The notes beneath the pieces were generated by a model. It made no database searches. It worked only from the letters and a program-made list of their open reading frames with translations, and was not told the origin of the DNA. A DNA stretch of 64,000 nt from Brachionus rotundiformis. Taxonomy: Eukaryota > Rotifera > Eurotatoria > Ploima > Brachionidae. Below, piece by piece: positions 44,137 through 56,666 of this stretch. The position numbers and the translations under genes were made by a program. The stretch lies in NCBI GenBank assembly GCA_016802295.1, contig JAESIW010000200.1:4457155-4521154 (forward strand). The letters run 5' to 3'. Every line of letters starts with the position of its first letter. The first letter of the stretch is position 1.

Positions 44137-45686
44137 ATGATAAATATTAATTCATTTCTTGATGAACTTAAGTGTTCAATTTGCTGGGAATTGTTTCAGA
44201 ACCCAAGAACTCTTAACTGTCAGCACTCTTTTTGCTCTAAGTGTCTAGAGCGTAAGACTATACAGTTTTAATTGAATTAATCTAAATTTTTAAAAAAAGC
44301 GATGGTAAAAGATAAAATATTTGCTTGTCCTCAATGTCGTAATTCGTGCTACTATGAGAATGTTGACAAAATACCTAGGAATAATCTTTTATCCAACTTA
44401 ACCGAGAATATCAAGCTCACAAAAGCTGCTTGCCCTGAATGCAAAGAATTATGTGAATTGGTTATATGCGAGCACTGTTCTCAGATATTTTGCGACACTT
44501 GTCAGCAGGTAATGTTTTGATATACTTTTTATCAATGGTAGAACTTAAGTTTTTAGAAACACATGAAAAACACTTTAGAAAAACTAGATAATCGATTACT
44601 AACAATGGAGACTCTGCCAGAAATAGTCGAGACATTAAAAAAGAATATAGATAATGATGAACAGGAAACAATAAAGAAGGTTATCTTGCATATGGAAAAA
44701 TTGCAAACCCAAATACTCCAGTTATGGCAAGCTAGAAAATTTTCACTAATTGATGAGATTAAGAGATTTTATAAGAGGAAAACTGAGTAAGTTCTTTCAA
44801 TAACAACAGTTTGGTGTTAAGGAGGAGGAATTAAATAAATAACGGATTAAGTAATAATTAGAAATTCTAGACATTTATGAAAATTGAACACTGTTTTTAT
44901 AATCGTAATATTTTTCTTTAAAGAAAGATTGACATCGCAGATTTTCGCCTTAAAGTAATGACGAAAACAGTCAATGAATTAAATGAAAAAAAGATAAGAT
45001 TGGAATCTAGTTTCCAAAGATTAAGCACTAATTGTAAATCTATCAGCAAATTCTATGCAGAATTGTTCCATTTTGAGCAAGATTTGACGAATCTAGAATC
45101 GAAATTCAAAGAAGCTTTTTCTGAATTTAATATCAATAATGATGAAGTAATTAAAAATTTTACTTCTCTTCCCATGAGAATTCTAACACCTTACTGAATC
45201 CTTTTAATTAAAGCTCAAGTTGAATTTTAACAAATTGGATAACATTGAATTATTAAAAAGCATACTTGAAAATGTTAAATTAATTGCATCGGATCAAAGA
45301 GAAGACATAGCATTAAATGACATCCCGAGCAATTCTGAACACTCATCAAAGTTTAAATAAAAACCAAAAATAAATAATGATTATTTTTTATAAAAATCTT
45401 AAGGAATCAGATTCAAATCAGTGACTTTTTTGGTAACAGAACTTCGATAACACTTGACAAAGGTCAAAACGAAACAATTGAAAGTTTAAAACACAAAATG
45501 ATGTTTATATTAGGTGTTGAACCTAAGAACATTAATTTATTTAATAAAAATAATCAAAAGCTGGATGATAAACTTGAACTATTTATCAAAGATGGAAAGG
45601 TGTTTGCAAAAAAATCCAATTCGGATAATCTGGCAGATCAAGAACAAGTTGAACTATTTGTCAGCTACAAGCCTAACTCAAAATAA
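44137..45686 (+). CDS. TRIM-like RING protein with C-terminal ubiquitin-like domain
   Basis: Probable E3 ubiquitin ligase, 398 residues. Six exons in phase: 44137-44251, 44300-44508, 44557-44786, 44924-45146, 45214-45350 and 45404-45686. The start ATG 44137 gives MININSFLDELKCSICWELF, the usual spacing before a TRIM RING. The RING is C3HC4: CSIC, CQHSFC, CLE, then CPQC. A second Cys-rich segment (CPECKELCELVICEHC, then CDTCQQKH) resembles a B-box. Residues about 110-290 form a coiled coil. The last exon encodes a beta-grasp-like region (TSITLDKGQNETIESLKHKM, then NLFNKNNQKLDD) that fits a ubiquitin-like fold. I know no named TRIM with this tail, so no symbol is given. Confidence 0.8.
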
Positions 45687-47512
45687 ATATTATATTCATT
45701 TTAAATAAAATAAAAATAATATTAGTTTATTAGTTTATTAAGTAATATTTCACCGTTAAAAAAAATAATTATTGTAGTTTCTCATCATTTGAAAAATAAT
45801 ATTTTATATAGAATTAAATAAAAAATATCATGTTTGGTAACATAATAATAAAAAACCTTAATCATCAGAAAAAATAAAAATGAATTATTAATTACTAATT
45901 CCGCTTTTAGACATCATTATTTTGACATGAAATTTTCTGCATCTTAAATCCATCTAATTTATTTAAACTAGAAACTAAAAATCAAAAATAATAAAGACAA
46001 TTTCAATTGAAATATCTATTTGCGCAATTAATTATTTATAAGCATAAGTGTTTTTTCTTAAAACGAAATAACTGACTAAATAAATTTTCTTTAAAAGAAA
46101 CAATCCATTATCTTATATTTTATTTTACTAATTCTGCAAATGAAAAAAATAACTAATAAAATTAATAAATTTAAAATCACTGACAATATTTAAAATAAAC
46201 TATTAGTTGCGTCATCAATGATTCAGATCAGCACTTAGAAAATTGTTTTTTTTTTCTAAACCATTTGTTTATTTTTTTATTTATCGAATATTTAAAAGCA
46301 ATGATTTAAAATTTATCAAATCTTAAAACTTGTCTCTGGAGATTATTACTAACATTTTTTAAAATAATTCCATTAAATGTGTTGGCGAATGTAATAAAAT
46401 AAAAAGTTATTTTAGGCGTTTAAATTAATCAATTAATCAAAATAAAAACATAACAATTACATTTAGATAGGATTTAATTTTTTTGATTGATAAAAAAATT
46501 TTAGAAAAAAAATTAAATTCTATTTTAAAAATAATATTTATATTTTCTTAATATCATCCAAAACGAAAGTCTTATTTATTTAAAATTTTTTAAATTAGGA
46601 AATTTCTTTGTAATGTTTTTTTATGATGTATGCTTGATAAGAAAACTTTAAATCTGATCAAACTAACTTAGATATGATTTTATTTTTGAAAGATTGAAAA
46701 ACTATACCAATTTAATAAATTTTAACTAAAGTTAAAAAAATATTTTGGTTTAAGTTGTCTTGTTTGCTAGTTTTATAATTTCTTTAGAAAAAATAAATAT
46801 GAAATCTTAAAATTCACAAATGGCCAAAATATTTTTCGTAAGATTACTAATTAAGGGAAGCTTTAAAATAAGGAAACTAGCTGTCTATTTTTTTAAGGAC
46901 GACAAAAGATAACAAAAAATACATTCAGATAGGTTAATTTACCATTAATCTTGTTTAAGTTTTGCCTATTAAAATTTTATTAGTTGTTGAAGGATCATTT
47001 TGAAACACTCGTTAACAAAAAAAATATTTAAAATAAATATTTAAATGGATATTTTGAAATTTAATAAAAATTAGATTTTATGAATCATTTTTGTTTTATT
47101 TTTTTTAATATTTAAACTTTACATTTTTTGAAATGCTGAAAATAGAAACTGAATCAAATTTCATATCAAAATTAAAAATAATTAATTTTTCTGTGAAAAA
47201 AAAATTTTATTTTAGTTTATTAGAAAAAATTTAAACAATTTAAAAACGACAACATTATAACTAATTTATTTATCGAATGATTAAGGCTTTATTCAAAGGT
47301 GTGTGCATACAAATTCTACCTTTTAAGCCTTTAACGAAAAATTCGGCCTTTTAAAATTTTTAGAAAATTCGAAAAATTCCAACATTTATTTGAATACAGG
47401 CCTGAGATTTACAAATTTGTAATTTTTTTAATTTAAAAAAAAAAAACTAAATAAATTACTAAAAAAATTAAACGTAGAAAATAAAAAAAAGACTCATTAG
47501 TTGAAAAATTTT
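45687..47512. other. convergent intergenic, no gene seen
   Basis: About 1.8 kb of A+T-rich sequence between two 3' ends; nothing recognised. Confidence 0.55.
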
Positions 47513-50500
47513 TCAATTTATTATTTGGGCGTTTTGTTCTTCCGTTTTTTGACTTTTTGCTAAAGCTGCTTTTTTCTTCATTTCTTGAATGCGTTGACGA
47601 GCCGCTTCTGCCCTCGCTTTGCTAGCGGCAGTTTCTGTTGTTTTTGAAGCTGTAGAAATCTTTTTTTTGGGAGCTGCTTTGACAACTGGTTTTGTTTCAC
47701 TTATCCAATTATTTTTTCTCAACTCGGAAAGCTTTTCGAACATTTTATTTATGTCCTCAACTTGGAGATAAACCATGTCCCAAAATCCTGCCAAGTCTTC
47801 ATCACGAGTAACAAATTCTCCCTCTTTCAGTGGCAGTGAATCATTTTTAGCACTCTTAACAATTTTTTATTTAAAAAAAACAAATTATTTTTCTTCAATA
47901 ATCTTACTATATTTTTTTCGCACAATCCACGGAACTGTTTAAATTTTTGATTGATTAACAACTGACCCTTGCCGATTGCAGTTTGAATTTGACCCTGAAC
48001 ATCTTCGTTGAAGACAAAGCTTTGATTAGTTTCATCAATGTAAGGCTGAAATTCGGCACATAACTCATTAATTTTATTAGTGCTTTCCTTCAATAGGCCG
48101 ATATAATAATGCCCATCCTTAATAAATTTTAAAAATTAATTGAATTTTTTAATAAACAGCCAACCATCAAAATATTGCTTTTAAGCATTTCAGCTTTTAG
48201 TTTATTATTTATTTAAAATATCATTTTTGTCTATCTGTTCACGTGAATAAAAATATTTAATTTGAAAAATCAAAAATGACGATTATTTTTGAGCAAGTTT
48301 TTATTGAAAATTTATCTCTTGGATACATAATTAGATTTGTTTGATAATGAATCAGAAGAATGCTCATAACAAAGAAAGAAGAAAAAATAAATTGGTGTAT
48401 TGTCAATGATCAAATTTTTTAGCTTTTATAATTAAAATATTTGCCAAATTTCCTCAACTATTTCAACTATTGTCTTCGTTTTTAATAATGATTATACAAT
48501 CATGCCAAATACTTTTTCAATTTAGTATCTATTTATTTCGTAATCCAAAAGTGGTGTTTATCCAAAAGGATTAAATCAATTAGTTCAAAAAGCTTGTATC
48601 AAGCACTAATAACTAATTAATCTTAAAACTATTTTCTTTTCATTTTGAAAAAAATTATTGACCAGCGAAACGATAAAAAAACTAAAACTTGTTTAAATAA
48701 TTTTGATATAATTCGATTAAAAGTTATACAAATTGAAAGATAAATTTCCAAACTAAGATAAATATAAGACTAGATATCAACTAAAACTTTTATTTTTAGA
48801 ATAAAATCTTTTAAAAAGTGTGTTAGATCAGAGAAAAATATTTTTTAAAATCGAATTTAATTTTTTCTATTTTTGTTAGTTTAATAAGTAAACAAATTTT
48901 TAAATATTTAGTGAATCATTATTTTTTTACAAGAATGACTCCAAGTAAATTCACTACAAATAGTTCATTAACTCAAAATAACTAAGATAAAATAGTCTTA
49001 ATTTCAAAACTTGGATATTTATTTATGATAATAATAAAACTTTTAAAAGGTTATTTTCATTTATGATATTGATTTGGTATGATGGACGACAGTAATTTTA
49101 AGCAAAGAATATGACATTTTGCTAATTTAACTTATATTACCTAATTTTCTAAAAGGTATTATTCTAATTCTTATGTTTAAATAAAATGATGATTAATCAG
49201 TTTGAGATTACTTTCACATAAATAATAAATAAATAATAGATTTTAAAATTTTTCTCTTTTTTTAAAATTTAATTTACCACTTAGAGTAAAATTGTGAATT
49301 AATATTTTTTTTAATAACAGCAATAAGTTACTGTAAAATTTTAGTTTAAAGATAATTCAAAAAAATTTATTTATAATATGTTTAATTTTTTTTGATCATC
49401 ATTCAAAAATTTTGTTATTATAAAACATGTATTTCGATCGAAAATACATCTTTGAAATTTAATCACCTATTTTAATAAGACATAAACATTAGTTGTTTAT
49501 TAACTAAAGTAATTTTGATCAACTAATGGATTTATTTAATTTTCTTAAATTTCTTCTTGTCTAGTTTTTGATTTTTGAATTATCACATTAAACAAAATTA
49601 CCTGTTCATTATGCTTTACAAAAAGGAACGAACCTTTTAGCTTATTTAATCTTTTTAATCATAACAGGACCAATATACGCCTTAATGAATTGGATTTTAC
49701 TTAGTTGGTAGGAATATAAAAAAGCCTTTGCACATAATTCAAATAAGGATGTCAAACACATATTTTTAAACTATTAAAACAAATTAAATTGTCTACAGAT
49801 AACCACTTAATTTTGATGATTGTTGATTTATAAAAATATATTAAAAATAAAAAAAAAATCTTACATGAGTTGAATTTTTGGAATCTAAATCAGGTTCAGC
49901 AGGATCTACCTGTTTTTGGGTACTTTCTTCGCTCGCTTTGGTGTCAGAGACGCTTTCTTGTTCCGCAATAGGTTCGATTTGGCTTGCCAACTCAACACAC
50001 GGCTCTGTCGTGTTTTCGAGTGCTTTCTCGTCTAAGTTAAGACGCACACTAAGCTCGCTTTTGTACATTTGACCATCATCGTCGCATTTTTTAGTCTCTC
50101 TTGGACTGGACGTGTATCGCCTGAAGCCTGGCTTTACATCATAATACCTTTCGCCACTCAATGCCTTCGATGATTTTAAATAAATACTTTTAACTGAGCC
50201 AGAATCGACTTTGTCCTCCTTTATCTCGTTTTTATCATAACCATTGAGTAAACAGGTCAATTTGAGATAGGACAATTGGCGTTCATTGGTGCTCGGTGAG
50301 AGTTTTGGTGATGTTTTATTGTAGGAAGAGTCGGATGAGTTTGATGACAAAGATGAGGTATAACTGTAATTGTTATCTTTTTGATCCTGATCTATTCGGC
50401 TGTTAATAGGCAGAACAAACTCGCTCTTGTGAGGATCGGGCCTTATGCTACTTATTTGAGTAGGTTTTGATTTAGACTCGTCATTGAACGTTCTATCATT

Positions 50501-51067
50501 AGGATTTGTTTGATTAAGAGTAGAATTGTACAAAAGCTTGTCGCGGCTTTTAGAGCGCCACTTACGTATTTGAAATGGTGAAAACGTGTTCCTAAAGAGA
50601 TGAAAAATGGAAGACTGTGAACGAGACTTTGCCAATGTGGATTGGTTTTCTACTAGCTTGATTTGAATGGGAATTTCAACTTCTTCTACTTGGGGCTGTA
50701 GGGTCTCGTTTACAGGCGATTCAATAGTCGAAGTCGAAGATGAATTCGACGATGACGGCAACGATTTTGTTTCTTTCATAGCTTCAATATAACTGTAGTT
50801 GCGCTCCAACCGGTTTGACTCAGCCAAACTGGGCGCGCATGTTGACGTGTAGTATCGACTGGTTGGCTTACAACGCGTTATCGTACTCGTCGTCTTTAGA
50901 CTATTATGCTGATAGCTTATGGGCAGTGTATTTTTTATGTAGCGCGTACTTGGCCCTATAAACTGGCTTGTTTTATTCATGTAGGTCTTGGATGAACTTG
51001 ATATAATGCTTGTTGACGATTTATTCGTCGAGGATGTTGCTTTTGTGTATGTAGAATAAGTAGCCAT
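47513..51067 (-). CDS. DLGAP1: disks-large-associated protein (DLGAP/GKAP/SAPAP)
   Basis: Postsynaptic scaffold that in vertebrates binds the guanylate-kinase domain of PSD-95 (family knowledge). Three exons in phase 0: 51067-49865, 48117-47908 and 47854-47513, 584 residues. The first 401 residues are Ser/Thr-rich and poorly conserved, with repeats of the type RLERNYSYIEAMKETKSLP. The conserved C-terminal GKAP homology region begins DGHYYIGLLKESTNKINELC and continues with GKGQLLINQKFKQFRGLCEKN, LAGFWDMVYLQVEDINKMFEKL and an Ala/Lys-rich helix with ARAEAARQRIQEMKKKAAL. It ends QIIN, not the QTRL-type PDZ ligand of vertebrate DLGAPs. Intron 1 is 1.7 kb. Vertebrates have several paralogues, so the symbol is indicative. 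Confidence 0.88.
48118..49864. other. long intron 1 of DLGAP
   Basis: A+T-rich intron. A 28-codon frame at 49642-49725 (minus strand), preceded by AG and ending in TAA, is phase-compatible with exon 1 and could be an alternative last exon; the support is weak. Confidence 0.4.
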
Positions 51068-53070
51068 GGTGAATATGATTTTAATTATTTTCTAATTTCT
51101 TTTTTATTTTTAGCTACACTTGCATTATCTAGAGAAAAACAATATTAATAAATTGTCATTTTAGCTTGTGACGCAATCAATTTAAATAGTTTAAATTTTT
51201 CTCGTGAAATGGTTTTTGTCAAAGTGTGGAGGACTTTTTTTCTGGCTCGGTCGGCTTCTAACCAATCGCTCTGACAAAGTGCTTTATGAACCCCGTGAAA
51301 TCCTGAATAAAAAATTTGTATTTGTTTATAGGCTTGTTTTTCTATAATTATGTTTTCTTCAAGAAACTAAATTTGCTCAACTAAATATGTTAAGAGACTA
51401 ACTTTTACAAAAGGCAAAATTTTGACCTCCAATATTTACGTAAACTTTTGCCAGACAAGGCGAGCTAATCGGCGCTTCCTTTCCCTAGCCAGCTTATTAA
51501 TCATAATTTTTTAACAATGAATTGAGAATTATTAATTCATGCTGTACTATGTATTTCGAATTAAGTTCATTCTGTGTTGATATTTGAGAGAAAAAAAGAG
51601 GCTTTAGTTTTTATGTTTATTAATATTTATTTTCATAATAAATTTTTATAAATGCTCAAAAATTTTAGTCTTAAATTATTGTGCATTTGTTTTTGCACAC
51701 CTTTTTGTATATTTTGGTTCCTAATTATCTGAGCTCATTAGCCAAAAAAAGAGAATTTCCTTCACAGTTCGTTTATTCGTATTTAGAACTCAAATCTATT
51801 CAATTGTTTAATTATTTTTCAAATTAAAACTATCATAGAACATTTTTATCTTAAATAAAATTTTGAAATAATCATTAAAATAACAAAATAACATTTAATT
51901 AAAATAGAACTAAATTGAGTTCTAAATTGAACAATTAAAGTAAATCAAATAAACATAAATTAAAATTTACTCTAATTTAAATTCAAATAAAAAAATGAGT
52001 TTATTCACAAAATATCGGTTAAAAATCAATAATTTGAGAAAAAATATTTTCATTCAAATTACAAAATAAAAATACTTAGAATCCTTCTAGCTTTTGAAAA
52101 AATCAAGACAAATTTTTATTTATTAACAAGTTTAGAAACAAATTAGCCTAAAACTTTTAATATGATTTTAATAAAATTTGTTTACCAATATATATTAATC
52201 ATTTTAGTATGATTTTGATTATTTTTCTAATTCTAAAGTAGACTAAAAAAATTTGCTTTTCATTTTAAATAAACACTATTCAACTTGAATTATTTTTACA
52301 AAATTTGATACTTTCTAATTGAATTAACTACATTATTTATTATTTAAAAATTAGTATTTATTACTGTTCCGTTTTCTCCTAAAAATAGATGGATTTTAAT
52401 AAATGAAAATTTGATTCTTTTAATTGATCTTTAAATAATACAAAGCCCTATATAAAATGAAAAAAATGAAGCTATTAGAAAAAATATCTACATCTAATAT
52501 CTAGCCTGAAAAGTAAAAATAAAGTTGAATGTGAGCTAACTCCATTCGGACACAATTATAACTCGATTACGATCCAATTTTATCGTCTTTTTAAAAAGGT
52601 ATTTAAAAAAATAAATTCAATATATTGTTTGAAAAAATAGAGCAAATAGTTAAAACCTTTAAAGTCGATCTCGACTAATAAACTGACCAAAGTGAATTGT
52701 TTTTTGAACTTTTTTATCCTTTTAGTTAGATTAAGAAAAAAAAACGCAAAAAATTATTTGTTTTGGAAGTATTAATCTTGGCATATTTAGAAACTTCTAT
52801 CTAAGAAAGTATAAATAATATTTAAGTCTAAATGATTTGAAAAAATACAAAAGTAATAGTTAAATAATAGGAAAATAATTAACGTATCATTCTAAATTTG
52901 ACTATGAAATATTTAAGTGGCTAAATAAATGGGTCCAGATTATTTTGATAAGCTTGTGCCTCAATAAAACAAAATAAATTAACTAAAAGAAAATTAGTCA
53001 AGCATTTTAAATAAAAGGTTTTTTGAGACGATTACCCAAAACAAAGATAAATTAAATTTTAATCATACAT
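51068..53070. other. upstream region of DLGAP with two GC-richer minus-strand islands
   Basis: Mostly A+T-rich. Two blocks stand out: 51440-51504, where a minus-strand ATG at 51504 opens 22 codons rich in Arg/Lys/Leu, and 51150-51302, where an AG acceptor is followed by about 52 open codons (GFHGVHKALCQSDWLEADRA and onward) to a TAA. The best donor of the first block does not join the second in the open frame. They may be 5' UTR exons with upstream ORFs, or an unrecognised small gene. Confidence 0.35.
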
Positions 53071-54000
53071 CCCCATCAGTGTCCAAAATGTTAATCCTTT
53101 GGAGATTAACCCAGTTTCAGTCTGGGCTTATTTTTAAACATTGAGAGTACCACGTTTTTCGAAAATAAATTGAAAATAATACTAGGTTAGATGATTATGC
53201 TCTCAATTACATAATATTTAGTTTTTAAATTACAAAACTTAAGATATTAATAAGATTAAAAATTCTAATTGTTTAGTGACGCTAAGTGATGCGGTTGCCA
53301 TGTGTATGAGCATTGATTTGTCTTATTGCTTGGCTCTGAAAATAGATAAAATATTCAATGATAAAACAGCAATTGAAAAAAACCTAACAATCTATGAGCA
53401 ATAAATAACTTATTGATAAAAAACAAATAAAATAAGCTAAAGCGACCGTCCATGCGAATTATGCCCAAAATTATAATTATGTTCTCCCTAAGGCACTCGA
53501 ATCGATAAGCTAATCGTTTTCAATATAATTGGGTTTTTTATCTGAAAAATAAAATTATGAAAGTTGCTCTATTTTTTGATATAAAAACTAATAAAGCTCG
53601 TATCCAAGAGCTTGATTTTGTACACGGCTAGTCTCGAGTCTTCGTACACATTAAATGATGAAATGCTGAAAACTCTTGAAAATATGGAGCTACTTTTTTA
53701 AATTACAATTTTTTTTAATAAACTTAAATTACTTTCCTATAAAGCTAATTTAATTCAAAAACCTTTTCGAGAAGCGAACTCTTGAGATTGTATTTAGGTT
53801 GAATTCAAAACTCAAGCCATATTTTACACGTTTTCAAAGTTATTTGATATTTTCCCAACTCAAATAATAAACTTTATCTCTAGAATTTAGCAATACGTGC
53901 ATTTTTATTTAGATTAGTTTCGGCTAATACGATCTATACTCCAGGTAGCTTGTAGAAGACTGACCATAACTATTTATCGAGTATGATTGTTGAAAGAAAA
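53071..54000 (-). other. cluster of exon-like islands, gene not recognised
   Basis: Five short GC-richer blocks, each opening after a plausible AG acceptor on the minus strand: about 53996-53934 (FQQSYSINSYGQSSTSYLEY), 53665-53590 (FNVYEDSRLAVYKIKLLDTS), 53505-53452 (GEHNYNFGHNSHGRSL), 53335-53282 (SQAIRQINAHTHGNRIT) and about 53126-53070 (QTETGLISKGLTFWTLMGMY). The first two join in phase (TC/GTATTA to CAG/C). The others end in stops without a good donor. A split gene, non-coding exons or decayed sequence are all possible. Confidence 0.3.
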
Positions 54001-54980
54001 TCAATAAATATATCAAAATTATGCCCCATAAGAATCGTGAAATATTAAAATAAATAAGATGTTTACTGAGCTGTTAAATATGCTGAACTGGCCATGAAAA
54101 TTATAAATCATGGGCGTCTGTCAAGAAATTTTCAATTACAATTTCTGATTACTTGATTGAGTGATAGCTTGGTTTAAAAACTTTTATTTATTTCAATCGT
54201 GATTCAACAATATCTTAACACAAAATAAAATAATTTAGAATAGATATGCTCTTTATACAACTTATTTAAAAAACTATTTTGATAAAAAGTTTTCTATCAA
54301 TCTTTAAATAAAAACTAAATTTAAAAAATATTCAACATGGCTAGGTTCCGATTTAATCGAAAATTCAAATTAACAAAAAATAAAAAAAAGTTATTTTAAT
54401 ATTAAATTTTAGCCTTTCACCAAACGTGGTTTTATTGCTTCGAAAAATCGGTTTTGAAAAATGACTTTTTTAATTAGATTTTTAGCTCTTAAATCAGGTG
54501 GAAAGCTTTATTGTGAGCGGTATGAACGATCTTTACATATTTTGAAGCCTTAAAAAAGTTCTAAATCTAATCCAGATTCAGAAATATCAAACCAAAGAGT
54601 TTTTTGCTTTAAAATGACGATTTATAAACAAAATAAATAATTACAACAAATACAAGTTATTTCGTAATACTAACAACTGAATAAACCGTTGTAAGCTGTT
54701 TCAAAAATTTCAATTACCATTTACTTTTATTATTGTATAAATTCCAAAAACAAAAATATGAGAGAAATATTTTGTTAAACAAAAATTTCAAAGGTGAGTA
54801 TTAAAAATCAATTTTCAAATTAGTAAAATTACGAATGAATGTCAAAAATACAAAACTGATCAATTAAAAATAACTTTTTTGTACGAAAAGCGATTGTTTA
54901 TAAAATAAATTTTTCTATATGAGTAAAATAAAATCAATAAAAACAGAAATAAAATGATTTAATGATATAAAAATGAATGT
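54001..54980. other. intergenic, no gene seen
   Basis: A+T-rich; nothing recognised. Confidence 0.5.
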
Positions 54981-55683
54981 CTAAACGTTTTCTTTATAAA
55001 TATCCGTAATGGCTTTCGCATCATTGCTTAAACTATCCAATGTGGTCATCAGCTCTGTATAATGATATTTTAAATTATCAAATATGCTCTTAAAATTTTT
55101 GTTCTTCAAACACTCGTCATCATTTTTGAATGGATTTACTTGTAAAAATTGATTTCTTATCAAATTTAAGAATTTGTAGTGATCAAGCACATCCGAGTTT
55201 AATTGGTCAGTTTGCTCTTGGTCTGCATTTGCTGTTGACAATGAAGTTAATGAGCCTTTTATATTATAAATAATATTAATCGGGTGAATCGAAATATAGT
55301 TATAGGGCTATTAGTATTCAATGTGTCTATTATTTAGAGCGTGAATTTTAGTAACCGTGTCATAAATAAATTACGAAAAAAATTAAAATTTTAAATTAAA
55401 TCCAGGAAGAACTTTTTTGGTCGAATGGAAATTTCAACTAGAAAAAAGGAAAATATTTACTTTGTGGTACTTTAAAAAAAAGGTTATGTAAAGGCAAACA
55501 GCTTAAATTAAAATTTTGTTATTTACCGAATTTTTTATCTTTTAGCTTGCATGGAACCATAATTTCATCCTGCATCAATTTTGTCAGTATCATAAAATTT
55601 TCTAGATTGGAAAAGCTGGTCTGAAAAGCATTCTGATCTATGCTAAAGCTGCCTGTCGAACTTTGGCGCTTATGCGAATTCAT
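54981..55683 (-). CDS. MID1IP1: Spot14/MID1IP1 family protein
   Basis: Member of the THRSP/MID1IP1 (Spot14) family, whose vertebrate members promote acetyl-CoA carboxylase polymerisation and lipogenesis (family knowledge). Two exons, 55683-55527 and 55255-54981 (phase 1, 271-bp intron), 143 residues. The start ATG 55683 opens MNSHKRQSSTGSF. Family features are the N-terminal helix with SFSNLENFMILTKLMQDEIMV followed by PCKL, a spacer, then DHYKFLNLIRNQFLQVNPF and the C-terminal helices FDNLKYHYTELMTTLDSLS and ITDIYK. Length and order match the family. Paralogue assignment between THRSP and MID1IP1 is not possible here. Confidence 0.8.
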
Positions 55684-56666
55684 TTTAATCTAAATTATTA
55701 ATAAAATTTTGACGATTTCGTCCATGATTTCTAATAACATCATATATATAAATTAATTTATGCTATTTTGATACTTAAAAAATCTGTCTTTATTAGTAAT
55801 AATTTATATTTTCTTCAAACACTTTCTTATTTGCATTCAAAATTTATTCATTTATAAAAAATAGCATGCTGTTTGATTTCAAAATTATTTCAAAATTTTT
55901 GAATGATGATAAAACACAACTACAAAAGGATGAAATGAGTTGCTAGGTTATTTGCCGTAAACTATTCGTCACATCTAAATAATTAATCTAAAATAAGAAC
56001 ATTAATCTTCCCTTAATAAAAACCAAATCGCATTTATTTAATTTCGTTTAGTAAAATTTTTTCAATTTATTTTCAAAACTTTAATTTGAACGATTTTGAA
56101 CTATTTTATTTGATTTTTTAGATATTTTTATATTTTATGATAATTTCAAAAACAAATATAAAATATTGAAGGAAATTTTAATTGATATTCTATATATGCA
56201 TTAGAATTTAATATATATATTTTTAAATTTGTTATTTTTATTCGTATTTTCATTGTTTTAAAGGGTCTAGTTGAACTTCTATGAAGTTTGTCACTACTTT
56301 AGTATTTATAAAGAATATTGATTTTAATTATTCGTATTTTTGACAGAGTGTTCTATATTAAAGATAATATTTTTTAGTATTTTTTTGGAAATAAATACAA
56401 ATTCATTTAGAATTTAAATTGTCAAGTTATTATTAATTGTTCGTTTAGGAGCTTTTGAAAAATATCTTTTAATTCAAAAGATTAAATGGTTTTTTATGTT
56501 AATTTCGTAGCTTTTAAAAATTTATTTAGCTGAGTCAAAATTTTATTCAGTAGTCTTTAAAAACTAAAATTTAATATATTTATGACTATTTAAATTTTCA
56601 TATAGTGAAAACTAAAAGGTTGTTTAAAATTAACAGCTTCTTAATTTATTTAAATTGATTTAAAGA
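55684..56666. other. intergenic, no gene seen
   Basis: A+T-rich; nothing recognised. Confidence 0.55.

Noticed and set aside
49642..49725. Possible alternative last exon of DLGAP
   Set aside because: Open and in phase, but 28 codons could occur by chance and would remove the conserved domain.
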